Source: Lachnospiraceae bacterium
Lineage (GTDB): Bacteria > Bacillota > Clostridia > Lachnospirales > Lachnospiraceae
NCBI GenBank assembly: GCA_902363835.1
Contig: CABJBM010000007.1
Location: forward strand, 1 to 64,000
DNA length: 64,000 nucleotides
Direction of reading: 5' to 3'
Shown: positions 8,568 through 19,594 of the stretch, piece by piece
How positions within the stretch are numbered: the stretch's first letter is position 1
Layout of the letters: each line of letters begins with the position of its first letter
The notes under the pieces: model-generated
What the model saw: only the letters and a program-made list of their open reading frames with translations
The model's database searches: none
Told to the model about the DNA's origin: nothing
Translations under genes and position numbers: made by a program

Positions 8568-10285
8568 TTTATTTCCTCCTCTCCATACTGTACCTTATAG
8601 GTGTTATAATATTGCCCGCGCTTTCTCATAAGCTCCTCATGGGTTCCCCGTTCCACAATCCGTCCCTCATCCAGGATCAGGATCTCATCGGCATGGCGCA
8701 CTGCTGAAATCCGGTGGGCAATAATGATTTTCGAGCTGTCCTTTAACTCTGTCAAATGGGCCTCAATCTCCTTTTCCGTTTCCATATCAAGAGCTGAGGT
8801 GGAGTCATCAAGAATTAAAAGAGGCGTTTGTTTCGCAATGGCTCTGGCAATGCTGATCCTCTGCTTCTGCCCTCCGGAAAGCCCGACTCCCCGCTCTCCG
8901 ATTACTGTGTCATACTGCTCGGAAAGCTTCTGAATGAAGCCGTGGGCTCCTGCCGTAATGGAGGCCTGCTGCACACTTTCCCATTCAGTGGCATCCTTAT
9001 TCCCTGTCTTAATGTTTTCCGTAATGCTGTCTGAAAAGAGGAATACATCCTGCGTAACAACCGATATCTGGCCTCTGAGAAGGGATAAAGGCAGATCCTT
9101 TATATTGATCCCGTCTAAAAGGATCTCTCCTTTCGTTACGTCATAAAAACGCTCGATCAAATTGACAATGGAGCTTTTGCCGGAACCGGTTACACCCATG
9201 ATGCCAAGTGTCTTCCCTTTTGTTAAGGAAAAATCAATGTCCCTTAAAATGCTCTTTCCATCCAGTTCAAAGTCCACATGATTGAAGGCCAGTTCCCCCC
9301 GGATTTTCTCCGGCAGGACCGGGCTTTCAGGATTGCAGATGACCGGCTGCTCTTCCATGATCTTTTTGATCTTCTTGTTGGAGGCAACAGCTGCTGCAAT
9401 ATCATTGCTGAGCCAGCCTACTATTTCCATTGGCCAGATAATGTTATTGGCATATTCGGTAAATGCTCCAAGATCACCAATGGTCATCTTATCGTGAATG
9501 ACCAGAATGCCACCAACAACAATGACTGTCATTAAAAGCATTTTTGACAAAAAGGAAATGTTGGGCTGGTAGCGGACGATCAGTCTGGCCTGCTTCATAT
9601 TTAAGTCATAATACTTTTTGTTGTGCTTTTTAAATTTCTCAATTTCATAATCTTCTCTTGCAAAGGCCTTTACGGTCCGTACCCCTGCCAGATTTTCCTG
9701 TGCAACTGTATTAAGTTCAGCGGTCTGCTCGCTGATTTTATCGTAAACCTCTCCCAGTCCGTTTTCCATTTTGATCGCATACCAGGCGATCAACGGGAGG
9801 ATGACCAGAGGTATTAAGGTAAGACCGGGGCTTAAGCGGTACATACAGACCATGACAATGACCGTGTGAATGGAACATTCCAAAATCAGCATTCCCACAA
9901 ATCCAAAGGCATTCCAGATCCGTTCTGCATCATCCTTGATCCTGGCCATTAACTCCCCTGTATTGTGGTTGTCAAAATATCCCATTGACAGGGTCTGGAT
10001 GTGGTCAAATAAATCTTTCCTTAACCTGCAGCCAATCCCTGATGCGGCGTAGTCAAAAATAAACTCCTTTGTGTACTGAAGCACCGCCCTTCCAAGTCCA
10101 ATTCCCACAAGCCCCAAAAGCAGTCTCATGAGAATCTCCATCTGTCCCCCGACAATGACATCATCAATGATATGCTTTGTGATCTGCGGAGCCGCTGCAT
10201 CCAAAAGGATGCTGGCGACCATAGCAACAATGGCCAGAACGTACAAGAAACTGTACTTCTTTCCATACTTCCATAGATTTTTCAT
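8543..10285 (-). CDS. ABC exporter half, permease plus ATPase (degenerate Walker B)
   Basis: A 580-residue half-exporter with six membrane helices, Walker A GVTGSGKSS near residue 363 and signature LSGGQKQR. Walker B reads LLILDDSTSALD, with Asp where the catalytic Glu should be. Heterodimeric exporters typically have one such weakened ATP site, and the partner gene downstream has the intact Glu but an altered LSIGQ signature, so the two halves probably form one asymmetric transporter. The start follows AAAGGAGG. The gene sits behind a 330-base leader containing a short ORF and two terminators, suggesting induction by ribosome-targeting drugs. Confidence 0.92.
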   Translation of the reverse strand: MKNLWKYGKKYSFLYVLAIVAMVASILLDAAAPQITKHIIDDVIVGGQMEILMRLLLGLVGIGLGRAVLQYTKEFIFDYAASGIGCRLRKDLFDHIQTLSMGYFDNHNTGELMARIKDDAERIWNAFGFVGMLILECSIHTVIVMVCMYRLSPGLTLIPLVILPLIAWYAIKMENGLGEVYDKISEQTAELNTVAQENLAGVRTVKAFAREDYEIEKFKKHNKKYYDLNMKQARLIVRYQPNISFLSKMLLMTVIVVGGILVIHDKMTIGDLGAFTEYANNIIWPMEIVGWLSNDIAAAVASNKKIKKIMEEQPVICNPESPVLPEKIRGELAFNHVDFELDGKSILRDIDFSLTKGKTLGIMGVTGSGKSSIVNLIERFYDVTKGEILLDGINIKDLPLSLLRGQISVVTQDVFLFSDSITENIKTGNKDATEWESVQQASITAGAHGFIQKLSEQYDTVIGERGVGLSGGQKQRISIARAIAKQTPLLILDDSTSALDMETEKEIEAHLTELKDSSKIIIAHRISAVRHADEILILDEGRIVERGTHEELMRKRGQYYNTYKVQYGEEEIKWQSIQAE

Positions 10286-10339
10286 ACTTTTCCTCCTTTA
10301 CCTGTTGCAAGCTTGAGTGAGCGATCCGCCCGTTTATGT

Positions 10340-10381
10340 AAAAAAAACCGAAAAAGACTGCATAGGGCGGCCTTTTCCGGT
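10340..10381 (-). terminator. second leader terminator before the ABC exporter
   Basis: On the minus strand ACCGGAAAAG (10381-10372) pairs with CTTTTTCGGT (10356-10347) with one G-U pair, followed by an unbroken T run to 10340. It stands 55 bases before the exporter start codon. Confidence 0.7.
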
Positions 10382-10388
10382 AAATGGC

Positions 10389-10422
10389 AAAAAAATAACC
10401 GCAGTTCATTCAGACTGCGGTT
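10389..10422 (-). terminator. first leader terminator before the ABC exporter
   Basis: A perfect 9-bp stem AACCGCAGT (10422-10414) with ACTGCGGTT (10405-10397), an 8-base loop, and seven T at 10395-10389. It lies 39 bases after the stop of the 36-codon leader ORF and upstream of the gene it would switch off, which is the position of an attenuator. Confidence 0.8.
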
Positions 10423-10437
10423 AAATACTCATAGAAG

Positions 10438-10456
10438 CGGCTTCTGATAAAAGCCG
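10438..10456 (-). promoter_or_regulatory. hairpin between leader ORF and first terminator
   Basis: CGGCTT (10456-10451) pairs with AAGCCG (10443-10438), 4 bases after the leader stop codon. A ribosome stalled near the end of the leader ORF would prevent it from forming. Its role as pause or alternative pairing partner is inference. Confidence 0.45.
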
Positions 10457-10460
10457 TCAC

Positions 10461-10571
10461 TTATCCCATGATAATATTATCACAAGATTCTATCTTCCTG
10501 AGGCAGACTGAATTCATATAAAATAACTTTGCTATTCCATTGATTCCAATTGTATAATAATAACGTTTCAT
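10461..10571 (-). CDS. 36-residue leader peptide of the ABC exporter
   Basis: A 36-codon ORF beginning MKRYYYTIGINGIAKLFY, with AAAGGAGG 8 bases before the ATG. It is the first ORF after a strong promoter and is followed by two terminators and the exporter genes. No enzyme or membrane domain is visible, so its likely job is regulatory: translation or stalling would decide whether the terminators form, as for the bmrB leader upstream of bmrCD in Bacillus subtilis. Bases 10583-10576 (GAGGCAGA, covering part of its own ribosome site) can pair with 10507-10500 (TCTGCCTC) inside the ORF, so its translation may itself be structure-dependent. Confidence 0.65.
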   Translation of the reverse strand: MKRYYYTIGINGIAKLFYMNSVCLRKIESCDNIIMG

Positions 10572-10621
10572 CGAATCTGCCTCCTTTCTTTAAAATTATT
10601 GGTATTTAGTGTACAATTACT

Positions 10622-10650
10622 AGAATACTGCCAATTCCATTTTTTGTCAA
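10622..10650 (-). promoter_or_regulatory. sigma-A promoter of the exporter leader
   Basis: Perfect -35 TTGACA (10650-10645), 17-base spacer, -10 TATTCT (10627-10622). Transcription would start near 10615, giving about 330 bases of leader before the exporter gene. Confidence 0.8.
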
Positions 10651-10696
10651 GCAATTTATCATCTTTCTTTTTCAGACACTTATGGACTAAGGGAGT

Positions 10697-11059
10697 TCAT
10701 TCTCCCAGCAATTCTTTTTGTTTCTTTTTTGGCAATCCTCTTAAAACCAGGTAATAGGATTTTTCAAGCAAATCTCTCAACAGATCATCCGGCACGTTTC
10801 CGTCTGTTTTTACAGAATTCCAATGAACCTTGTTCATATAATAGCCTGGTATGATATCTTCATACTGCTGCCTTAAAAACTCCCCTTCCGCCGGCTCCAG
10901 CTTTAATGTGATCAGCTGCTCCCTGCCCTGGTCATCCCTGCATACCGCGGCAAACATCTTATCCCCAAGAAGATATCTGGTCCAATTCCATTCCTCCTTG
11001 AAATCACTGGTTACCCCTTTCATTGATTTCAAATGTTCATCAATCCAATGATACCTCAT
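10697..11059 (-). CDS. MmcQ/YjbR family protein
   Basis: A 120-residue protein with the whole-length MmcQ/YjbR fold pattern: WNWTRYLLGDKMFA near the N-terminus, then the LKLEP..YEDIIPGYYMNKVHWNSV core and a C-terminal helix pair (LLEKSYYLVLRGLPKKKQKEL). Members have a CyaY-like or double-wing DNA-binding-like fold and no settled function. It ends shortly before the promoter of the exporter leader and is followed on the strand by no clear terminator. Confidence 0.82.
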   Translation of the reverse strand: MRYHWIDEHLKSMKGVTSDFKEEWNWTRYLLGDKMFAAVCRDDQGREQLITLKLEPAEGEFLRQQYEDIIPGYYMNKVHWNSVKTDGNVPDDLLRDLLEKSYYLVLRGLPKKKQKELLGE

Positions 11060-11083
11060 ACCTCTCCTCCCGGCCCTTTTTCA

Positions 11084-11497
11084 TTACTTTTTATTAGGCT
11101 TTCTTTTGATTTTCAAAAGTCCCATCATATCATCATGCAGCAATTGATCCTTTATTTCAAACATCAGCCATTTACCGTCATGATAGGTGGTTGATTCATC
11201 GTATACTTTTTGGACCTCAGGGGAATAGTCCTCCCGTTCCTGTTCAAAGGCTTCCCGTTCCGCTTTTCCCAGAATCACCAGGAATCCAAAGCAGCCTTCC
11301 CTGGCATACAGAGCGCAGAGAGTTTTCCCGCCTCTGCGGTACTTGTACTCATAGTTCCATGCTTTGCCTCCCCTGTTCCATTGGCATTCCATGTCATACT
11401 TCTCTTCAATCCTTTTACAAAGGCTTTTCCATGATTCAAATAAAGTCTCTCCCAGCAGCGATGCCATTTCCTCTTTTGACGGTATATTTTCCAGCAT
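11084..11497 (-). CDS. DUF3788 family protein
   Basis: A 137-residue soluble protein matching the DUF3788 pattern: N-terminal helix with a LFESWKSLC-like segment, central strands (WNYEYKYRRGGKTLCALYAREG) and a C-terminal DGKWLMFEI segment before a basic tail. Function is unknown. It is 24 bases upstream of the MmcQ/YjbR gene on the same strand and may be cotranscribed; such small proteins are often found beside each other in Clostridia. Confidence 0.75.
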   Translation of the reverse strand: MLENIPSKEEMASLLGETLFESWKSLCKRIEEKYDMECQWNRGGKAWNYEYKYRRGGKTLCALYAREGCFGFLVILGKAEREAFEQEREDYSPEVQKVYDESTTYHDGKWLMFEIKDQLLHDDMMGLLKIKRKPNKK

Positions 11498-11551
11498 AAG
11501 ATCCCCTCCTTTTTCCTGGAATTATAACATCTCTAATATGACAACAGTATG

Positions 11552-11881
11552 TCACTGTTGAGGGACAACTGCAAAGAAAATCAAATCAGCCTCACTGTTA
11601 TTGACCAGGCTGTGAGTATGCCCCTTAGGACAGTAGTGGCACAGTCCTGCATGTACAGCTTCATCTCCGCCGTCAATCAGCATTTTCCCTGTCCCCTCCA
11701 GGAAATAGATGATTTCACTGCTTGTATCATGGGTATGCATCCCTATGGAGGCCCCTGGTTCCAGCTTTCCATACAAAATCTTATTGCTCTCATCCACAAG
11801 CATTTTTGCCTTAAATTCTTTTTCTCCGCCATTAAAATGGGGAAGAATGGTTTCTGCTGTTTCATTAAAATCAATGATCAT
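11552..11881 (-). CDS. cupin-domain protein
   Basis: A 109-residue single-domain cupin with both conserved motifs: G..IGMHTHDTSSEIIYFLEG (His metal ligands) and the second motif HYCPKGHTHSLVN. Small cupins of this size bind metal and act as isomerases, dioxygenases or sensors; which one is not evident. I use the ATG at 11881, preceded by AGGA at about 6 bases, because the longer frame from 11974 overlaps the Nudix gene and lacks cupin-like sequence. It lies 61 bases after the Nudix gene. Confidence 0.8.
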   Translation of the reverse strand: MIIDFNETAETILPHFNGGEKEFKAKMLVDESNKILYGKLEPGASIGMHTHDTSSEIIYFLEGTGKMLIDGGDEAVHAGLCHYCPKGHTHSLVNNSEADLIFFAVVPQQ

Positions 11882-11942
11882 TTTCTTCCTCGCCTTTCTT
11901 ATCTGCCGCCACATCACGGTTCCTGTTTCAGTGCATTTTCTT

Positions 11943-12383
11943 TCAGCCATTGAAAACGGAACGGATAATTTCATCCATTAATTCCGGCTGAATCTCAGGG
12001 TATGTCAGGGAATCCGGCATCTCATCAAACAGCCGTATCATTTCTATCTCATAGCCCGGGGGCATTTCTCCCAGCTCCTTAACGTCACTATAAAACAGCA
12101 TGCCAAATGATTCCTTTGAATTTCCCTGTTTTTCATCCAGATTCTGAACTGAATATGCACAAACCTGTTTCAGGGTATATTCCTTGGCTCCCGTCTCCTC
12201 ATAAAGTTCCCGTCTGGCAGCGGTCACGATATCCTCATCCTTTTCCCGGTGTCCTCCTGGGAATTCAAAGGTGTCCCGGTCTCTGTGTTTGCAAAATATC
12301 CACTGCCCCCTGTACCGGGAAGCAATGACTGCAAAATCCAGTAATTGGTCCTCTGCTGAATCATAAAATCTAACTTTTATCAT
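11943..12383 (-). CDS. Nudix hydrolase
   Basis: A 146-residue Nudix enzyme hydrolysing a nucleoside-diphosphate-linked substrate. The Nudix box is complete: FPGGHREKDED followed by ARRELYEETGA. Length and the FCKHRDRDTFEFPGG lead-in resemble MutT/YjhB-like small pyrophosphatases. Followed on the same strand by the cupin gene; a joint role is not evident. Confidence 0.88.
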   Translation of the reverse strand: MIKVRFYDSAEDQLLDFAVIASRYRGQWIFCKHRDRDTFEFPGGHREKDEDIVTAARRELYEETGAKEYTLKQVCAYSVQNLDEKQGNSKESFGMLFYSDVKELGEMPPGYEIEMIRLFDEMPDSLTYPEIQPELMDEIIRSVFNG

Positions 12384-12471
12384 CAGTCTACCTCCTGTCT
12401 GCTATCAACTTACCATGTATGCCAGGGAAAAACAATCTGTTTTTCCAGATAATTGTCTGTTTTACAAAAAA

Positions 12472-12525
12472 TAAAAAGCAGCAGACAATTATGGATTCCC
12501 AATGAAACCATCCTTGTCCGCCGCT
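12472..12525 (-). terminator. terminator after the HMA-domain gene
   Basis: On the minus strand AGCGGCGGACAA (12525-12514) pairs with TTGTCTGCTGCT (12488-12477) using G-U pairs, followed by a short T run. Confidence 0.7.
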
Positions 12526-12594
12526 TTCCCAAATCATTTTCTTTTTCCGGCAAATTCCACTGACATCTCTGCCGTATCATAACCGCCTGAATAC

Positions 12595-12954
12595 TTACTT
12601 TATATTCCCAGGGGTGTATCCAGCTTTTCTCACAATCTCTTTCAGCTCATCCTCCGGCACCTGCTCTTTCATATGGATTACGGCCAGCTTTTTCTTTAAG
12701 TCCACGGAAGCATACAGCCCTTCCCGGCTGTTAAACCCGTTCTCCACTCTCATTTTACAGTTGCCGCAGGTCATTCCCTCTACCTCAAGGGTTCGGGTAT
12801 AAGGGTAATGGGAAATATTTTTATCGGCTGCCTTAATTTTCTTCACTTCATCACCGCCGCTTCCGCAGCAGCCATTTTTCGTCCTTTTTATGGTGCTTTT
12901 TAATCCAAAATAGCAAATGATGATTAAAATTACGCAGATAATCGCAGTAGACAT
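12595..12954 (-). CDS. membrane protein with heavy-metal-associated domain
   Basis: A 119-residue protein: one N-terminal transmembrane helix (residues 2-17), a basic and Cys-containing stretch (KRTKNGCCGSGG) like FeoB-associated cysteine-rich membrane proteins, then an HMA ferredoxin-like domain with the metal site GMTCGNC. It probably binds a soft metal such as Cu(I) at the membrane. The ATG at 12954 has GAGGAGG upstream; the longer frame begins with a poly-Lys/Glu low-complexity run that is unlikely to be coding. No P-type ATPase lies next to it. Confidence 0.8.
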   Translation of the reverse strand: MSTAIICVILIIICYFGLKSTIKRTKNGCCGSGGDEVKKIKAADKNISHYPYTRTLEVEGMTCGNCKMRVENGFNSREGLYASVDLKKKLAVIHMKEQVPEDELKEIVRKAGYTPGNIK

Positions 12955-13151
12955 CCTGTTTCCTCCTCTATTTTTTCTTTCTTTTTCTTTCTTTTTCTTC
13001 CTTTTTCGGCTTTGCACCTGTTTTCTGCAATCCCTTCTGCCTTCAGTTGCCTTTTGCCGGTTCAATTCTATTATAGTACAATCTCATGGAAATGGGATAA
13101 GATTTCCTGATTATTTTTATCAACTATATTGATGCTTTTTTAACAAAACAT

Positions 13152-13196
13152 AAAAACAGCAGATAGCAAAAGTTTTTACACTCCTGCCACCTGCTG
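13152..13196 (-). terminator. terminator after lacZ
   Basis: Minus-strand CAGCAGGTGGCA (13196-13185) pairs with TGCTATCTGCTG (13168-13157) with two G-U pairs, then TTTTTA. It closes the 12-gene minus-strand polysaccharide operon. Confidence 0.7.
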
Positions 13197-13203
13197 CTTA
13201 AAC

Positions 13204-16260
<3,057 letters not shown>

Positions 16261-16325
16261 CTAACTTTATTATAAGCGACCCTGATCAAAGAATCCATTG
16301 CATTTTTTACGATTTCCTGTATCTT

Positions 16326-17159
16326 TTATTCCTTTACTGCCCCGGCAGCGATTCCTGCTAAAATGTATTTCTGGAAAAAGATATAGATCAGGATGGTGGG
16401 CAGCATAATGATGATGATTCCCGCCGCCAGCTTCTGCCAGGACCCCTGCTGGGCATTGGCGTAATTCATCAAAAAGGTGGTCAGGGTGCGCAGCCTGTTC
16501 TTTGGCATATATAAATATGGAATATACATGTCATTGATAATAGTAATGGCCTTGATGATCACCACCGTAGCCGTGGCAGGCGCCAGCAAAGGGAAAATGA
16601 TCCTGGTAAACAGGCCGAAATAGGAACAGCCGTCTAAAAGTGCGCTTTCATCAAGAGAAACCGGAAGGGTTGAGATGAACTGCCGGTAAATATAAAGCTG
16701 CATCAGGTCCGAAGCTATATAAATTACAATAGGTGCTCCCAGGGTATTGTAAAGCCCAATGCCGTTAATGATCTTAAATCTGGCAATTTCCGTTACAAAG
16801 CTGGGAATCAGCATTCCCAGGAAAAAAAGGCTCATGATCACCTTTTTAAGCTTAAATTCAAAACGTTCCAGAATAAATGCGGTCATGGTTCCAAACAGCA
16901 CATTAAACAGAATGCTCACTGCCAGTATAATTCCCGTGTTCTTAAAACCGATCAGCAGGTATTTATCTCCAAGCACCTTTGTAAAGTTTAAAAAGGTGAT
17001 CCGTTCCATTGGCGGCAAAAGCAGGGGAGATGTATTCACCATATCAGCCTTTGTCTTAAAGGCTGCAAACAAAGTCAGAAGGATAGGCGCAAGAACGATC
17101 AGGACCATTCCCATGCAGATGATCTGTTTAAAGCCCTGTTCCATTGTACGTGTTTTCAT
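16326..17159 (-). CDS. carbohydrate ABC transporter permease, MalG type (system 2)
   Basis: A 277-residue inner-membrane permease with six predicted helices and the EAA-type loop (LPVSLDESALLDGCSYFGLFTRIIFPLLAP) that contacts the ATPase. It begins one base after the stop of the MalF-type partner, with GGAGG upstream. It belongs to the CUT1 type oligosaccharide importers; no ATPase gene is nearby, so it presumably shares an MsmK/MsiK-like ATPase. Confidence 0.92.
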   Translation of the reverse strand: MKTRTMEQGFKQIICMGMVLIVLAPILLTLFAAFKTKADMVNTSPLLLPPMERITFLNFTKVLGDKYLLIGFKNTGIILAVSILFNVLFGTMTAFILERFEFKLKKVIMSLFFLGMLIPSFVTEIARFKIINGIGLYNTLGAPIVIYIASDLMQLYIYRQFISTLPVSLDESALLDGCSYFGLFTRIIFPLLAPATATVVIIKAITIINDMYIPYLYMPKNRLRTLTTFLMNYANAQQGSWQKLAAGIIIIMLPTILIYIFFQKYILAGIAAGAVKE

Positions 17160-17160
17160 C

Positions 17161-18054
17161 TTATTTTCCTCCCCCTTTTAAAATGATTCCATGGATAATC
17201 TTATTCTGGATCAGGTAAATGACAACGATCATGACCATGATGGCCACCGCCATGGTGGAAGCAAGGCCAAAGTTGCTGTATTTAAAGGCCGTATCAATGG
17301 TATACAAGGTAAATGTGGAAGATGCATACCCAGGCCCTCCGCTGGTCATGACATAGGGGATATCAAATACCTGAAGGGCGCCCCGGATGTTGTCGAAAAG
17401 GACAAAATCCACCATGAGCATAATGGAGGGAATCTGAATGTACCGGAACATCTGCCAGGCACCTGCCCCATCCACTCTGGCAGCTTCCTGTACATCCTGG
17501 GGAAGGGACTGGAGGGCAGCCATAAATAGGATGACGTGGTATCCGGAAAACCTCCACAGGGAAACAAAGGTCAGAACAAAATTGACGATCTTAGGATCTG
17601 ACAGCCAGTTCCTTATAAAGCCTTCCAGATGAAATACGGTCAATATCTCATCAAATGCCCCGTTAATGGGAGAAAAGAAATAGGAAAATGCATAGGAAAT
17701 AGCCACTCCATTGATGATATATGGCATAAAAACCATAGTTTTATAGAACTTTGCCGCCTTAAGCTTTGAGGTCAAAAGAACGGCGAACATCAGCTCCATG
17801 GGAATGAACAGCAGATGGCCGAAAAAATATACCGCATTGTTGCGGAGGGACAGCCATAAGTCCTTATTGCGGAACATGGCTGCGTAATTGCCAAAACCAA
17901 TTGCATCATAGGTTTGGGAATAGCCATCCCAGTTTGTAAAGCTCATGCGGATTAAGTCAAAGGCCGGAAACACCACAAACCCAATGAGCAGTGCCATAGG
18001 AACCACAAGGGAACATACAATAAATCTCTTTTTCTGTTTTTCCAGTGAATTCAT
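17161..18054 (-). CDS. carbohydrate ABC transporter permease, MalF type (system 2)
   Basis: A 297-residue permease with six predicted helices and the coupling loop (LPQDVQEAARVDGAGAWQMF). I use the ATG at 18054 (AGGAGG upstream): the longer frame to 18183 runs through the 3' end of the binding-protein gene. It pairs with the MalG-type permease one base downstream. Confidence 0.92.
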   Translation of the reverse strand: MNSLEKQKKRFIVCSLVVPMALLIGFVVFPAFDLIRMSFTNWDGYSQTYDAIGFGNYAAMFRNKDLWLSLRNNAVYFFGHLLFIPMELMFAVLLTSKLKAAKFYKTMVFMPYIINGVAISYAFSYFFSPINGAFDEILTVFHLEGFIRNWLSDPKIVNFVLTFVSLWRFSGYHVILFMAALQSLPQDVQEAARVDGAGAWQMFRYIQIPSIMLMVDFVLFDNIRGALQVFDIPYVMTSGGPGYASSTFTLYTIDTAFKYSNFGLASTMAVAIMVMIVVIYLIQNKIIHGIILKGGGK

Positions 18055-18089
18055 AAATACCTCCTGATTCAAGTCCTTGGGTGAAAAGA

Positions 18090-18114
18090 GGACAGGGTTT
18101 CCGTCACCCTGTCC
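18090..18114 (-). promoter_or_regulatory. hairpin between binding-protein and permease genes (system 2)
   Basis: A 9-bp stem GGACAGGGT/ACCCTGTCC with a 7-base loop, followed on the minus strand by TCTTTTC. It sits just past the binding-protein stop, where such hairpins stabilise the upstream transcript or partly terminate, giving more binding protein than permease. A matching hairpin occupies the same place in system 1. Confidence 0.6.
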
Positions 18115-18130
18115 CCTTCTTTCTTTTTGT

Positions 18131-19495
18131 TTATTTAATTCCCAGTTTTGTTCTGGCTTCTGCCCATTTTGTATTGAGTCCATCCAGTTCCGCCTTTAGA
18201 TCAAAACCATTGGTAAACATCTGAGCTCCCAGCTTCTTGTAATCAAATGCGATTTCGTTCTGGATCGCCTGGAAGTTATCCCCGCCTCCGTCATACATTA
18301 CCAGTTCCTTATCCGGCTGCTGCTCATCCGACTGGGCCAGAATGGGATCCTTGTCCTTGGGGAAGTTCTTCATGGAAGAAGCACTTGTCACATAGTTAAG
18401 GTATCCCGGGTACCAGTCTTCGCTGTAAAACCATTCTACAAATGCCTTTGCCAGCTCCGGATTCTTACTGTGAGTGGTCACTCCCATAAAGGAATCGCCC
18501 TGTACAATAACACGGAAAGGATCGTCTTTTGAATCTCTTACGGGAAGATAGAAGGTACCCAGTTCTGAATCATCGTCTGCACCGCTTTGAATGTTCTGAA
18601 GGCCCCAGTCTCCCAGCGCAATGATAGCCGCCTTTTTCTGGGCAAACAGGGACGTCACCTGATCATTGCCCATGCCAAGAGGATCCCTGCCGAACACATC
18701 TTTGCTGAATAAGCTGTATACCTTGCTGTATGCCTTGTTAATATCGGTTCCGTCTGCAAAGGGAGCGTCTGTTTTGGCCATGTCATTCCAGTTCTGGCCA
18801 TTGCCTCCCTGAAGTGCCGGCATAAACTCCATATAGGGGTAATCCGGCCATTCATCCTTTGCTCCAAGGGCGATTGCCATGAAATCAGGGTCATTTTTCC
18901 CATAGTGATCCTGAAGGGTCTGAGCCGCCTTTTCAAAGTCTTCCCAGGTGGTGGGAACCTCTACTCCGGCGTCCTTAAACATATCCTTCCAGTAATAAAC
19001 GTATTCATAACCTGCTGTCATGGGAATTCCCAAAACCTTGCCATCCATTGCATATCCGGAGGCAAGTTCGTTGTTTTTTGCAGCTTCCAGATCGGATAAA
19101 TCCAGTAAATAATCCTTAAATCTGGATAAGGTGAAGGGTTTGTTAAACATTACATCAGGAAGCTGGTTTGCCGAAGTTCTCATCTTCATGGCATTCCAGT
19201 ATTCGGAATCATCCTTGATCTTTTCTACTTCAATATCCGCATTTGGATATTTCTCCTGGAATTTCCCAACCATATCATTCTCATCAATGTAATCCATCAG
19301 ATTGTTGTCCCAGATAGCAAATACCAGACTTCCTTCCAAGTCTTCCTTTGCCTCTGTTTTTCCTGCTTCTGCGGAAGCATTCTCCTGGCCTTTTGCAGTG
19401 GTTGTTTCTGCCGTTCCCTTTGATGAAGAACAACCGGCCAAGGTCCCCATAGCCATTGCCGCACAAAGCCCCAAAGCCAACACTCGTTTTCTCAT
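18131..19495 (-). CDS. sugar-binding lipoprotein (system 2)
   Basis: A 454-residue extracellular solute-binding protein of family 1. The N-terminus is a lipoprotein signal (MRKRVLALGLCAAMAMG..LAGC) with the lipobox cysteine at residue 22, followed by a Ser/Thr/Lys-rich linker. The ATG at 19495 follows GGGAGG. It supplies oligosaccharide to the two permeases downstream. The upstream gap from the YesN gene probably carries its own promoter, so the transporter may respond to the adjacent YesM/YesN pair. Confidence 0.92.
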   Translation of the reverse strand: MRKRVLALGLCAAMAMGTLAGCSSSKGTAETTTAKGQENASAEAGKTEAKEDLEGSLVFAIWDNNLMDYIDENDMVGKFQEKYPNADIEVEKIKDDSEYWNAMKMRTSANQLPDVMFNKPFTLSRFKDYLLDLSDLEAAKNNELASGYAMDGKVLGIPMTAGYEYVYYWKDMFKDAGVEVPTTWEDFEKAAQTLQDHYGKNDPDFMAIALGAKDEWPDYPYMEFMPALQGGNGQNWNDMAKTDAPFADGTDINKAYSKVYSLFSKDVFGRDPLGMGNDQVTSLFAQKKAAIIALGDWGLQNIQSGADDDSELGTFYLPVRDSKDDPFRVIVQGDSFMGVTTHSKNPELAKAFVEWFYSEDWYPGYLNYVTSASSMKNFPKDKDPILAQSDEQQPDKELVMYDGGGDNFQAIQNEIAFDYKKLGAQMFTNGFDLKAELDGLNTKWAEARTKLGIK

Positions 19496-19594
19496 TTCTG
19501 TAATACCTCCCTTGTTTTGATGATGTAATATTATCATTTCAAAACAACCTTCTCCATGAGATATGGTTTGAAAACTTGATGTTTTGTCAGGTCT

